From Actinoplanes sp. SE50/110 (GTDB taxonomy: Bacteria > Actinomycetota > Actinomycetes > Mycobacteriales > Micromonosporaceae): a stretch of 64,000 nucleotides of DNA. The stretch's first letter is position 1. Each line of letters opens with the position of its first letter. Below the pieces are notes generated by a model. That model was not told the DNA's origin and did no database searches. It saw nothing but the letters and a program-made list of their open reading frames with translations. The stretch spans positions 7,806,001-7,870,000 of the forward strand of contig NZ_LT827010.1 of NCBI RefSeq assembly GCF_900119315.1. Direction: 5' to 3'. The position numbers were made by a program, and so were the translations under genes. Positions 40,832 to 49,230 of the stretch are shown here, piece by piece.

Positions 40832-42870
40832 GATTTCTCCTCGGCCGGCTGATCGGGAACGGCCGTCGCCTCGGGGTGGAACCGCGGCCCCCGCGCCGGC
40901 GCCCGGCTCAGGCCACGGTCCAGGCGGTCGAGGTCCCGGTCCTGGCTGGACCGCAGCTGCCACGGCACGCTGGTGACCATCACCCCCGGCTCGAACAGCA
41001 ACCGGCCCTTGATCCGCAGCGCGCTCTGGTTGTGCAGCAGATTCTCCCACCAGCGGCCCACCACGTACTCGGGAACGAAGACCGTGACCACGTCGCGCGG
41101 TGACGCGCGCCGCACGCCTTTGACGTAGTCGATGATCGGTTTGCTGATCTCCCGGTACGGCGAGTCGATGACGGTCAGCTGGACCGGCAGCTCGCGGCGC
41201 TCCCATTCGGCCTGGATGGCCCGGGTGTCCTTGTCGTCGACGTTGACGGTGACCGCGGTGATCGTGTCCGGCCGGGTCGCCTGGGCGTAGGCGACCGCCC
41301 GCAGCGTCGGCAGGTGCACCTTGCTGACCAGCACCACCGCGTGGTTGCGGGAGGGCAGCGTCGGTCGTTCCTCGGTCGGCTGCAGCTCCTCGGAGACCCG
41401 GGTGTAGTGCCGGTGGATGGCCAGCATCAGGGCGTAGAACACGATCATCGCGACGATCGCGATCCACGCCCCGAGCAGGAACTTGGTGATCAGCACCACG
41501 ATCAGCACGGCGGCGGTCAGGCCCATGCCGAACGCGTTGATCGCCCGGGAGCGGATCATCTGGCGGCGGCGCTCCGGATCGCGCTGAATCTTGAGCAGCC
41601 GGTTCCAGTGCCGGATCATGCCACCCTGCGACAGGGTGAACGACACGAAGACGCCGACGATGTAGAGCTGGATCAGCCGGGTCGGCTCCGCCTGGAACGC
41701 GACGATCAGCACGATCGCGACGCCGGCCAGGAACAGGATGCCGTTGCTGAACGCCAGCCGGTCGCCCCGGGTGTGGAACTGCCGCGGCAGGTACCGGTCC
41801 TGGGCGAGGATCGAGCCGAGCACCGGGAAGCCGTTGAAGGCGGTGTTCGCGGCCAGGAACAGGATCAGCGCGGTGACCGCGCCGACCAGCACGACCAGGC
41901 CCGAGCCGTGCCCGAAGACGGCCTCGGCGAGCTGGGCGGTGACCGTCTTCTGCTCGTAGTTGGCCGGCCCGGAGATGATCTGGGTGGTCTGGTCCTCGAC
42001 GTACTGCAGGTGGGTCATCCGGGCCAGCGCGATGATCCCGAACAGCATCACGATCGCGATGCCGCCGAGCAGCATCAGCGTGGTCGCGGCGTTCCTGCTC
42101 TTCGGCGGCTTGAACGCGGGCACCCCGTTGGAGATCGCCTCGACACCGGTCAGCGCCGCGCAGCCGGACGAGAACGTCCGCAACAACAGGAAGACGAAGG
42201 CGAAGCTGGTGAGGTGGCTGGACTCGGCGGTGATCTGCAGGCCGGCGCTGGGCGCCCGCAGGTCGTCGCCGAGGATGTAGACGCGGAACAGCCCGGTCAG
42301 GATCATCCCGACGGTGACCAGGATGAACAGGTACGTCGGGATGGCGAACGCCAGACCGGCCTCGCGCAGGCCGCGCAGGTTGAGCGCGGTCAGCAGCAGC
42401 ACCGCGCCGACCGCGATCTCGACCCGGTCGTTGCCCACCCAGTCCCAGGGCAGCACCGAGGCGAGGTTCTTCACCCCGGACGACACCGAGACCGCCACGG
42501 TGAGGATGTAGTCGACCAGCAGCGCGCTGGCCACCCCCAGCCCGGCGCGCGGCCCGAGGTTGACCGTGGCCACCTCGTAGTCGCCGCCGCCGGAGGGGTA
42601 GGCGTGCACGTTCTGCCGGTAGCTGGCGACCACGGTCACCATCACCACCGCGACCGCGAGCGTCACCCAGGGAGAGATCGCGAAGGCGCCTGCCCCGGCG
42701 ATCGAGAGGGTCAGCAGGATCTCGTCGGGTGCGTACGCCACGCTGGAGAGGGCGTCGCTGGCGAACACGGGCAGCGCGATCCGCTTCGGCAGCAGCGTGT
42801 GTTGCAGCTTGTCCGAACGGAACGGCCGGCCCAGAAGCAGCCGCTTGGCTAGGGAGGTGGTACTTGCCAC
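40828..42870 (-). CDS. APC-superfamily amino acid/potassium-type permease
   Basis: 680 residues with about 12 helices. The N-terminal AKRLLLGRPFRSDKL, LPKRIALPVFASDALSSVAYAPDEIL is characteristic of a family next to trkA genes. A C-terminal cytoplasmic domain of about 180 residues (VVLVSKVHLPTLRAVAYAQAT, VVTVFVPEYVV) resembles a universal-stress-like domain. GTG 42870 gives the expected N-terminus; TTG 42879 is in frame but less likely. It is divergent from the TrkA pair, as in M. tuberculosis Rv2690c/Rv2691, suggesting potassium-linked transport. Substrate not proven. Confidence 0.9.
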   Translation of the reverse strand: MASTTSLAKRLLLGRPFRSDKLQHTLLPKRIALPVFASDALSSVAYAPDEILLTLSIAGAGAFAISPWVTLAVAVVMVTVVASYRQNVHAYPSGGGDYEVATVNLGPRAGLGVASALLVDYILTVAVSVSSGVKNLASVLPWDWVGNDRVEIAVGAVLLLTALNLRGLREAGLAFAIPTYLFILVTVGMILTGLFRVYILGDDLRAPSAGLQITAESSHLTSFAFVFLLLRTFSSGCAALTGVEAISNGVPAFKPPKSRNAATTLMLLGGIAIVMLFGIIALARMTHLQYVEDQTTQIISGPANYEQKTVTAQLAEAVFGHGSGLVVLVGAVTALILFLAANTAFNGFPVLGSILAQDRYLPRQFHTRGDRLAFSNGILFLAGVAIVLIVAFQAEPTRLIQLYIVGVFVSFTLSQGGMIRHWNRLLKIQRDPERRRQMIRSRAINAFGMGLTAAVLIVVLITKFLLGAWIAIVAMIVFYALMLAIHRHYTRVSEELQPTEERPTLPSRNHAVVLVSKVHLPTLRAVAYAQATRPDTITAVTVNVDDKDTRAIQAEWERRELPVQLTVIDSPYREISKPIIDYVKGVRRASPRDVVTVFVPEYVVGRWWENLLHNQSALRIKGRLLFEPGVMVTSVPWQLRSSQDRDLDRLDRGLSRAPARGPRFHPEATAVPDQPAEEKS

Positions 42871-42984
42871 GAGTGCCAAGGGTACGGCCGGGCGTCATTT
42901 CGCGTAGCCCGCCCCGGACACCGCGCCGCAGAAGGGCATGGCACGCTCAACAGGGACCGTAGGCGATTCGGGAGGGCACCAACC

Positions 42985-43650
42985 GTGCACGTGGTGATCA
43001 TGGGGTGTGGCCGGCTCGGCTCCACGCTCGCGCACAGCCTCGACACGCGGGGCCATCAAGTCGCCGTGATCGATCAGAACGCCGACGCGTTCCGGCGCCT
43101 GGGCTCGGAGTTCGGCGGCATCACGGTCAACGGGATCGGTTTCGACCGGGACGTGCTGAGGGCCGCCGGGATCGAGCGGGCGGACGCCTTCGCCGCGGTC
43201 TCCAGCGGGGACAACTCGAACATCATCTCGGCCCGGCTGGCCCGCGAGACGTTCGGCGTGCACCGGGTGGTCGCCCGGATCTACGACGCCAAGCGGGCCC
43301 AGGTGTACGAGCGGCTCGGCATCCCGACGGTGGCGACGATCCGCTGGGCCGCCGACCGGATGTTCCGCTACCTGGTGCCCGAGGCCCACAACGAGGTCTT
43401 CCGCGACCCGACCAGCGTGGTCAGCATCATCGAGGTGCCGATCCACAGCGACTGGGTGGGGCGGACGGTGAAGGCGCTGGAGGACGGCACCGGCGCCCGG
43501 GTGGCCTATCTGATGCGTTTCGGGATGGCCGCGCTCGCCCAGCCGTCCACCGTGCTGCAGGACGGCGACCAGGTCTTCGCGCTGGTCACCGACGACACCG
43601 TGAACAAAGTCCTGGACATCGCCGGGCGCGCCGGAAACGAGGGGCACTGA
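42985..43650 (+). CDS. TrkA-type potassium uptake regulator, first of pair
   Basis: 221 residues: an RCK-N domain with NAD-binding GCGRLGSTLAHSLD near the N-terminus and VIDQNADAFRR after the second strand, then an RCK-C domain (EVPIHSDWVGRTVKALE, LMRFGMAALAQPS, GDQVFALVTDD). Binds NAD or nucleotides and gates an associated potassium transporter. GTG 42985. It ends one base before the second TrkA gene. Equivalent to M. tuberculosis ceoB. Confidence 0.93.
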   Translation: MHVVIMGCGRLGSTLAHSLDTRGHQVAVIDQNADAFRRLGSEFGGITVNGIGFDRDVLRAAGIERADAFAAVSSGDNSNIISARLARETFGVHRVVARIYDAKRAQVYERLGIPTVATIRWAADRMFRYLVPEAHNEVFRDPTSVVSIIEVPIHSDWVGRTVKALEDGTGARVAYLMRFGMAALAQPSTVLQDGDQVFALVTDDTVNKVLDIAGRAGNEGH

Positions 43651-43651
43651 C

Positions 43652-44317
43652 ATGCGGATCGCCATCGCGGGAGCCGGCAACGTGGGCCGCTCGATCGCCC
43701 AGGAGCTGATCGGCAACGGTCACGAGGTGATGCTGATCGAGCGGCAGCCGCGCCAGCTCTGCCCGGAGCGGGTGCCCCAGGCCCAGTGGGTGCTGGCCGA
43801 CGCCTGCGAGGTCAGCAGCCTGGAGGAGGCCGACGTGGCGTCCTGCGACGTGGTGGTCGCGGCCACCGGCGACGACAAGGCCAACCTGGTGGTGTCGCTG
43901 CTGGCCAAGACCGAGTTCGCGGTCGGCCGGGTGGTGGCCCGGGTGAACCGGGCGGAGAACGAGTGGCTGTTCACCGAGCAGTGGGGCGTCGATGTGGCGG
44001 TCAGCAAGCCGCGCCTGATGGCCGCGCTGGTCGAGGAGGCGGTCACGGTCGGCGACCTGGTCCGGCTGATGACCTTCCGGCAGGGTGAGGCCAACCTGGT
44101 GGAGATCACGCTGCCGCGCAACGCGCCGTACGAGGGCAAGCCGTTGCGTTCGGTGCCGATGCCGCGGGATGCCGCGCTGGTGGCCATCCTGCGCGGCAAG
44201 CGCGTGGTGGTGCCGACGCCGGACGACCCGCTGGAGGCCGGCGACGAGCTGATCTTCGTCTGCACCTCGGAGGTCGAGGACCAGATCCGCGCCGTGGTGC
44301 TGGGCGCCGCCGGCTAG
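43652..44317 (+). CDS. TrkA-type potassium uptake regulator, second of pair
   Basis: 221 residues with the same RCK-N/RCK-C plan: MRIAIAGAGNVGRSIAQELI, LIERQPRQL, ADACEVSSLEEADVASCDVVVAATGDD, then ITLPRNAPYEGKPLRSV and GDELIFVCTSEVED. ATG 43652 with GAGGGG nearby. The pair likely forms a hetero-oligomeric ring on a transporter. Equivalent to ceoC. Its last 4 bases overlap the convergent DUF3159 gene. Confidence 0.93.
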   Translation: MRIAIAGAGNVGRSIAQELIGNGHEVMLIERQPRQLCPERVPQAQWVLADACEVSSLEEADVASCDVVVAATGDDKANLVVSLLAKTEFAVGRVVARVNRAENEWLFTEQWGVDVAVSKPRLMAALVEEAVTVGDLVRLMTFRQGEANLVEITLPRNAPYEGKPLRSVPMPRDAALVAILRGKRVVVPTPDDPLEAGDELIFVCTSEVEDQIRAVVLGAAG

Positions 44318-45075
44318 GAGCTCTTCTGGGCCGAGGTGACCCGGTGGATGGCCCAGGCGGTGAAGGCGAACGTCGCGGCGTAGATCGGCCAGCTGATCAG
44401 GATCCGGACGATGCCCAGGGCGTTCGCCTCGCCGAGCTTCCACAGGTAGAACTGGATGCCGGCGCGCAGCGCCAGGGACGCCACCCAGACCAGGGTGAGC
44501 CACTGGAAGGTGCGGAACAGCCGGGCGTTGCCGAACCAGTCCTGCCGGCCCTTGTTGGCCATGATGCCCCAGGCGTAACCGATCAGCGGTTTACGGAAGG
44601 CCACCGACACCAGCAGCGCTGCCGCCTGCCCGAAGGTGAGCAGGATGCCGGGCAGGTAGAAGTTCTTGGCGTCGCCGCTCTTCCATGCGAAGTAGGCACC
44701 CAGAGCGATGCCGAACAACCCGTTGACCGCGTGCCGGACCGGCTGCCGGCGCGCCAGCCGGACCCCGCCGATCGCCACCGCCGAGCCGACCGAGCCGACG
44801 ATCGCCCAGGTCAGCGCGGTCTGCTTGTCCAGGCCGGCGACCGATTCGCCGAGCAGCACGTTGAACAGCACGAAGGCCAGCACCGGGATGCTGGACTCGA
44901 TCAGCCCGCGCACCCCGCCCAGTTGGTCGGCGATCTGCTCGCTGAGCGGCGGGAGCGCCTCCTCCTCGTCCGGAGCGGGGGCCGGGTGCAGGTCGAGCTC
45001 CTCGACGATGTCCTCGGCGAGCCGCTCCTCGACGGTTTCGTGCGCCACGTGGCGCGGCTCGTTGCCGGGTGTCAC
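44314..45075 (-). CDS. DUF3159 membrane protein
   Basis: 253 residues. An acidic cytoplasmic N-terminus (ETVEERLAEDIVEELDLHPAPAPDEEEALP) leads into LSEQIADQLGGVRGLIESSIPV and about six helices. The motif RKPLIGYAWGIMANKGRQDW is typical of DUF3159. GTG 45075 overlaps the OB-fold gene's stop by 4 bases. Corresponds to M. tuberculosis Rv2693c. Function unknown; its position between TrkA genes and the OB-fold gene is conserved. Confidence 0.9.
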   Translation of the reverse strand: MTPGNEPRHVAHETVEERLAEDIVEELDLHPAPAPDEEEALPPLSEQIADQLGGVRGLIESSIPVLAFVLFNVLLGESVAGLDKQTALTWAIVGSVGSAVAIGGVRLARRQPVRHAVNGLFGIALGAYFAWKSGDAKNFYLPGILLTFGQAAALLVSVAFRKPLIGYAWGIMANKGRQDWFGNARLFRTFQWLTLVWVASLALRAGIQFYLWKLGEANALGIVRILISWPIYAATFAFTAWAIHRVTSAQKSS

Positions 45076-45449
45076 CGCGGCGCCTCCAGCTCGTAGTACG
45101 GGTTGTAGATGACCTTGCGGTCGTCCCGGATCGCGATCCGGCCGCGCGCGGTGAGCTGGCGCCCGGGCTCGATGCCGGCGATCGACCGGCGGCCCAGGAA
45201 GACCAGCGTGACCACGTCACTGCCGTCCCAGAGGTCGGCCTCCAGGGTGGGCAGGTTGGTCCGTGGAGTGTACGCCACGGTGCGCAACCGGCCGGACACC
45301 GAAACGACCTGGCCACGCCGGCACTGCCCGGCCGGCATGGCGCCACACTTCACCGCATCCCGCTGCAACTCCTCGGCATCGAGCTCGGAGTCGGTCGCGG
45401 TCAACCTGTCCAGGAACCGGCGCAGGCCGGTGCGCTGCTCGGTGGTCAT
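45072..45449 (-). CDS. OB-fold nucleic-acid-binding domain protein
   Basis: 125 residues. An N-terminal helix (GLRRFLDRLTATDSELDAEELQRDAV) is followed by an OB-fold: RGQVVSVSGRLRTVAYTP, TLEADLWDGSDVVTLVFLGRRSIAGIEPG, then LTARGRIAIRDDRKVIYNPYYEL. This is the Rv2694c-type family, related to the OB domain of RecG-like proteins. ATG 45449. Coupled to DUF3159. Nucleic acid binding is predicted, not shown. Confidence 0.9.
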   Translation of the reverse strand: MTTEQRTGLRRFLDRLTATDSELDAEELQRDAVKCGAMPAGQCRRGQVVSVSGRLRTVAYTPRTNLPTLEADLWDGSDVVTLVFLGRRSIAGIEPGRQLTARGRIAIRDDRKVIYNPYYELEAPR

Positions 45450-45474
45450 GTGTTCACGGTAACCCGATCGAGGG

Positions 45475-46122
45475 TCAAACCTGCTGTGCGGGGTTCTGTT
45501 CGGCCATCTCCCGGGGCAGCCGTAGGGGCAGCGGCTCGCGGACCGGGCGCGGCTCGTCGTCGCGGACCACGACCAGGCCCTCCAGCGCCACGCCCAGCAC
45601 ACCCTCGCGGCCCGGGTCGGCCGCCGCCGCACCCTGGAACAGCGCCCGGACCATCCAGCGCGGGCCGTCCACCCCGACGAACCGCACGTCGGCCGGGCCC
45701 TCCGGGGTGTTGACCCGGGCCAGCAGCTCGGTGCCGTACCGCCCGGTCACCTCGCGGGCCGCCACGCCGTCGGCGGTCATCGCGCCGGCGATCTCCTCGC
45801 GGACCTCGTCCCAGATCCCCTCGGTCCGCGGCGCCGCGAACACCCCGAGCTGCAGGGCGCTCTCGCCGTCGACCAGGACGATCTGCTCGACCCCGCCCTC
45901 CGGGTTGGCCTGCACCCGCACCTCGACGCCCTCGATCGCCGGGATCTGCAGGCTGCCCAGGTCGAGCCGCTGCACGTCGCCCGGAGCGTGCTTGACGTCC
46001 CAGGGCCCGAACTCGGGCGCCGGGGCCTCCCCATCGGCCGCCAGGCTCTGGGCGAGCGCCTTGGAGGGCGGCGCGTCGGCCGCGCGTACGTGCTTGGCGC
46101 CCTCGCGCTTACGGGAGAACAT
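45475..46122 (-). CDS. DUF3710 family protein
   Basis: 215 residues, soluble. A basic N-terminus MFSRKREG is followed by FGPWDVKHAPGDVQRLDLGSLQIPAIEG, VRVQANPEGGVEQIVLVDG, LQLGVFAAPRTEGIWDEVREEIAG and PRWMVRALFQGAAA, all characteristic of DUF3710. Corresponds to M. tuberculosis Rv2696c. Its start overlaps the end of dut by 14 bases. Function unknown. Confidence 0.92.
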   Translation of the reverse strand: MFSRKREGAKHVRAADAPPSKALAQSLAADGEAPAPEFGPWDVKHAPGDVQRLDLGSLQIPAIEGVEVRVQANPEGGVEQIVLVDGESALQLGVFAAPRTEGIWDEVREEIAGAMTADGVAAREVTGRYGTELLARVNTPEGPADVRFVGVDGPRWMVRALFQGAAAADPGREGVLGVALEGLVVVRDDEPRPVREPLPLRLPREMAEQNPAQQV

Positions 46123-46585
46123 CACTGCCAGCCTTTCCTTCGCTGAATCCACCGGTCGAGCCGTGCCCGCCCGTGCCCCGGGCGGTGTCGTCGAGCGAGT
46201 CCACCACGTGGAACGCCGCCCGCTCCACCCGCTGCACCACGAGTTGGGCGATCCGGTCGCCGCGGGAGATCTTCACCGCCCGCGCCCGGTCGTGATTGAT
46301 CAGGTTGACGAGGATTTCGCCACGGTAACCGGCGTCGACCGTACCGGGCGCGTTGAGCACCGTCACCCCGAGGCGGGCGGCCAGACCGGAACGGGGGTGC
46401 ACCAGCCCGACGAAACCCTCCGGGATGGCCACCGCGATGCCGGTGCCGATCTTGGCCCACTCCCCCGGCGCGATCTCCACGTCCTGCGCCGCGACCAGGT
46501 CGGCGCCGGCGTCACCGGGGTGTGCGTAGGCCGGCAGCGGCAGATCCGGGTCGATCAGCCGGACCGGGATGACGACGTCGCTCAC
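46109..46585 (-). CDS. dut: dUTP diphosphatase
   Basis: Hydrolyses dUTP to dUMP, preventing uracil incorporation and feeding ThyA. 158 residues. Trimeric dUTPase motifs I-V are visible: GDAGADL, PRSGLAARLG, NAPGTVDAGYRGEI, GDRIAQLVV and the C-terminal P-loop-like RGTGGHGSTGGF. GTG 46585 is chosen because AAGGA lies 7 bases upstream; GTG 46600 has none. Operon with DUF3710, as in mycobacteria. Confidence 0.95.
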   Translation of the reverse strand: MSDVVIPVRLIDPDLPLPAYAHPGDAGADLVAAQDVEIAPGEWAKIGTGIAVAIPEGFVGLVHPRSGLAARLGVTVLNAPGTVDAGYRGEILVNLINHDRARAVKISRGDRIAQLVVQRVERAAFHVVDSLDDTARGTGGHGSTGGFSEGKAGSDVLP

Positions 46586-46678
46586 GCGGGAATCCTTCAC
46601 TTCGATGACGCTCCGGGGCGGTGCCTACCCTGCCATCCTGCCGTGCCCGGGTACGGAGGCGCGCCGTACCCTTCGAGG

Positions 46679-47191
46679 GTGACACCCGAGTCCCCGGCCC
46701 GCAGCACCCCGGCCTATCAGGAACGCCTCGGTCTGCCCTGGTGGGTGTGGCCGGCGGGCCTGCTGATCGGCGCGATCCTGGGCACCGAGGTGGCGCTGGC
46801 TCTGCCCGGGCTGCCCGGCTGGCTGCCGTACGCGGTGCTCGTCCCGCTCGCGGTCCTGCTCCCGCTCCCGCTGGGCCGGCTGCGGGTGGCCGTGCGCGAG
46901 GGCGAGTTCCTGGTCGACGACGCGCGACTGCCGGTCGCGGTGATCGCCGACGTGGTGGCCCTGGACGCGGCGGGCAAGCGGGAGGCGCTGGGCGTCGGCG
47001 CGCACCCGCTGGCCTTCGTGGTGCAGCGCCCGTGGATCGGCGGCGCGGTGCAGGTGCTGCTCGACGACCCGGCCGACCCCACGCCGTACTGGGTGGTCAG
47101 CACCCGGCGGCCGGTCGAGCTGGCCACCGCGCTGCTCGCGGTCAGTCGTCCAGCGCGGGCCGGTCAGGCCTCGTCAGAGCCCGCTTCCTGA
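46679..47191 (+). CDS. DUF3093 membrane protein
   Basis: 170 residues. YQERLGLPWWVWPAGLLIGAILGTEVALALPGLPGW spans two helices near the N-terminus. A soluble part follows: LGRLRVAVREGEFLVDDARLPVAVIADVV, then AFVVQRPWIGGAVQVLLDDPADPTPYWVVSTRRP. This is the DUF3093 pattern (M. tuberculosis Rv2698). GTG 46679; TACCCT seven bases earlier suggests a leaderless start. Its 3' end overlaps the convergent gene by 50 bp, the longest such overlap here. Confidence 0.9.
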   Translation: MTPESPARSTPAYQERLGLPWWVWPAGLLIGAILGTEVALALPGLPGWLPYAVLVPLAVLLPLPLGRLRVAVREGEFLVDDARLPVAVIADVVALDAAGKREALGVGAHPLAFVVQRPWIGGAVQVLLDDPADPTPYWVVSTRRPVELATALLAVSRPARAGQASSEPAS

Positions 47192-47906
47192 GGTCGTCGC
47201 GCACCTTGTCGCCGATCGAGCGGGTGGCCCGCCGGTTGAGGTAACTGGCGACCGCGGCGCCGGTCAGCATCGGGCCCATCGAGGTCAGGTTGCGGCCGAA
47301 CCGGCGGAGCAGGGTCTTCTGCAGCTCGCCGCGGGCGGCGGTGCCCAGCACGCTGGCCACCCCGGTCCCGGGCACCAGCGGGTTGACCCCGCGCTGGCCG
47401 GCCCAGGACTGGATCAGGGCGAGGGCACGCTCGGTCCCGTTGCCGGGGATCGGCTCCCGGTACAGCTCGTGCAGCTCGCCGATCAGTTTCATCTCGATCG
47501 CGACCACGGCGATCGTCTCGGCGGACAGCAGCACCGGCGCGGACAGCAGCACCGGCGCGGCGACCCACTCGACGGCGGCCACCCCGCCACCGGCCGCGCC
47601 CACGCCGGCCGTGGCCCGGGCGGCGTTGCGGATCAGCCGATCCGCCAGGTCGTCGTCGTCCAGGCCGGGGAAATGCCGGCGCAGCGTCTCCCGGTCACGG
47701 ACCGGGATGTGCGGCGCCACGTCGGTGACCACCTCGGCCATCCAGCGCAGCGCGGCCCGGGGTTTGAACAACCGGCCCACGCCACGACGGCGCACGTCAC
47801 CCACCAGCCGGCCGAGCAGGCGCCGACGGCCGGACGACTCCAGGTCGTCGGCGGTCAGGGCCGCAACGGTGCGGCCCAGCTCCTCGTCGTCGCCGGTGGC
47901 ATCCAT
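47142..47906 (-). CDS. Conserved protein of unknown function, membrane-associated
   Basis: 254 residues. ATG 47906 follows GGAAGGAC at good distance. The N-terminal third is basic and soluble (SSGRRRLLGRLVGDVRRR). A hydrophobic stretch (GVGAAGGGVAAVEWVAAPVLLSAPVLLSAETIAVVAIEMKLI, about residues 108-150, with a duplicated APVLLS) precedes ELHELYREPIPGNGTERALALIQSW. The C-terminus, SMGPMLTGAAVASYLNRRATRSIGDKVRDDLRKRA, has a short hydrophobic patch. The helix and 'ELHELY' region recalls EcsC-type proteins, but I cannot confirm it. It is not part of the mycobacterial block, so it is an insertion here. Confidence 0.78.
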   Translation of the reverse strand: MDATGDDEELGRTVAALTADDLESSGRRRLLGRLVGDVRRRGVGRLFKPRAALRWMAEVVTDVAPHIPVRDRETLRRHFPGLDDDDLADRLIRNAARATAGVGAAGGGVAAVEWVAAPVLLSAPVLLSAETIAVVAIEMKLIGELHELYREPIPGNGTERALALIQSWAGQRGVNPLVPGTGVASVLGTAARGELQKTLLRRFGRNLTSMGPMLTGAAVASYLNRRATRSIGDKVRDDLRKRALTRPDRPALDD

Positions 47907-48031
47907 CGTCGTCCTTCCCGTCGTCGTCACCGGTACTGTGCCCGGTACCGCACCAGGGTCAAACCCCGTGTCCATCCCCGTGTGGGCCCGCCCGCGGGCG
48001 GGTGTCGGCGCTCTGCGCGCGAGCACGCCGG

Positions 48032-48328
48032 TCAGGCGCACTCGCGGCAGATCAGCTCCCCGTTGCGCTCCGTCGCCAGCTGGCTGCGGTGGTGCACGAG
48101 GAAACAGCGGGAGCAGCGGAACTCGTCGGTCTGCATCGGCAGCACCTTGACGGTGAGCTCCTCGTCGGCGAGGTCGGCACCGGGCAGCTCGAAGCTTTCC
48201 GCCACCTCGACCTCGTCCACGTCCACCGCGCCGGACTGGGAGTCGGCGCGGCGGGACTTGAGCTCCTCGAGGCTGTCCTCGCCGAGGTCGACCTCATCGC
48301 GACGCGGGGCGTCGTAGTCGGTGGCCAT
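48032..48328 (-). CDS. DUF4193 family protein with C-terminal zinc-ribbon-like cysteines
   Basis: 98 residues, acidic. MATDYDAPRRDEVDLGEDSLEELKSRR opens the protein; the end, DEFRCSRCFLVHHRSQLATE followed by LICRECA, has two CxxC pairs likely to bind zinc. AGGAGAG about 9 bases upstream supports ATG 48328. Corresponds to M. tuberculosis Rv2699c. It resembles a small RNA-polymerase or transcription-associated zinc protein, but the role is unproven. Confidence 0.93.
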   Translation of the reverse strand: MATDYDAPRRDEVDLGEDSLEELKSRRADSQSGAVDVDEVEVAESFELPGADLADEELTVKVLPMQTDEFRCSRCFLVHHRSQLATERNGELICRECA

Positions 48329-48673
48329 CGGTTTTCACTCTCCTGTATCGATGTGTCACTTGGCGTTAGTAACGCCCATGACAGGGTTTCGGTTCCCGGT
48401 TCCGCCAGACGATTTCTGACACTCGCGCGAACACCGTGTTCGGGCCCGGCGAGCGCGGAACCTTACCGCCGTTGCGGCAAGGTTGTACGCCCACTGGCGG
48501 CACATTGTTCCCGATGTGACTGAGGCGACATCAAAGTAGGGGTACCAGCGTCTGGATCATCGTCGGCGCGCCGGAAGCATCGCCTGTTTCCGCGCGGCTG
48601 GCGGACCCACGCTAACCTCTCGACAGGCGCGGCGACCTCACCGCGGCCGGTCGTCTGATCTGGAGCCAATCCC
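48329..48673. promoter_or_regulatory. Divergent promoter region between DUF4193 and cei genes
   Basis: A 345-bp gap. It holds the inverted repeat GGCGTTA-G-TAACGCC at 48362-48376, 34 bp upstream of the DUF4193 ATG, placed like an operator. On the cei side TAACCT near 48613 could be a -10, and GGAG precedes the ATG at 48674. No small gene is evident. Confidence 0.4.
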
Positions 48674-49222
48674 ATGAGTTTTGCGCGCGTCCGAGCGCTC
48701 GTCGTCGTCGGCGTGCTCGCGGTTGCCGCGATCGTCTTCGTGATCGTCGCGCTGGTGCGCGACGATCAGGCGGACATCGCGGCCGGCGGCAAGTGTGCCG
48801 CCGGCGCTCCGGCCGCGGACATTCACCTGCCCGACGACCCGGCCGAGGTGACCCTGCAGATCCTCAACGGGACCAACCGGGCCGGCCTGGCCGACAGCGT
48901 CTCCACCGAGTTCAAGAACCGCCGCTTCACGGTCAAGGACCCGGGCAAGAGCAAGAGCAAGCTCAAGGGCGTGGCGGAGATCCGCTTCGGCCCCGACACG
49001 GTCGGCAAGGCGCAGCTGGTCAAGGCGTACTTCCTGGCTCAGGCGAAGATGGTGTACAGCGACAAGCGCAAGGGCGAGCTGATCGAGGTGGTGATCGGCA
49101 GCGACTTCCAGCAGCTGGCCACCACCACCGAGGTCAACCAGTCGCTGGTCGAGATCGGCGAGCCGACCCTGCCGCCGGGTGCCTGCCTCAAGCCGGTCAC
49201 CAAGAAGCCCGAGAACGACTAG
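48674..49222 (+). CDS. cei: Envelope integrity protein Cei-like, LytR C-terminal domain
   Basis: 182 residues. One N-terminal helix (VRALVVVGVLAVAAIVFVIVALV) anchors an extracellular LytR_C domain: VTLQILNGTNRAGLADSVSTEFKNRRF, VAEIRFGPDTVGKAQLVKAYF, IEVVIGSDFQQL. Two Cys (GGKCAAG and PGACLK) may form a disulfide. Matches M. tuberculosis Rv2700 (Cei, required for envelope integrity) in size and position. It ends 8 bases before the convergent suhB stop. Confidence 0.92.
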   Translation: MSFARVRALVVVGVLAVAAIVFVIVALVRDDQADIAAGGKCAAGAPAADIHLPDDPAEVTLQILNGTNRAGLADSVSTEFKNRRFTVKDPGKSKSKLKGVAEIRFGPDTVGKAQLVKAYFLAQAKMVYSDKRKGELIEVVIGSDFQQLATTTEVNQSLVEIGEPTLPPGACLKPVTKKPEND

Positions 49223-49230
49223 GACCGGCC

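Noticed and set aside
39548..42898. 1116-residue permease-methyltransferase fusion in one frame
   Set aside because: The upstream part is an out-of-frame shadow of the permease gene; the methyltransferase starts at GTG 40831 behind GAGGAG.
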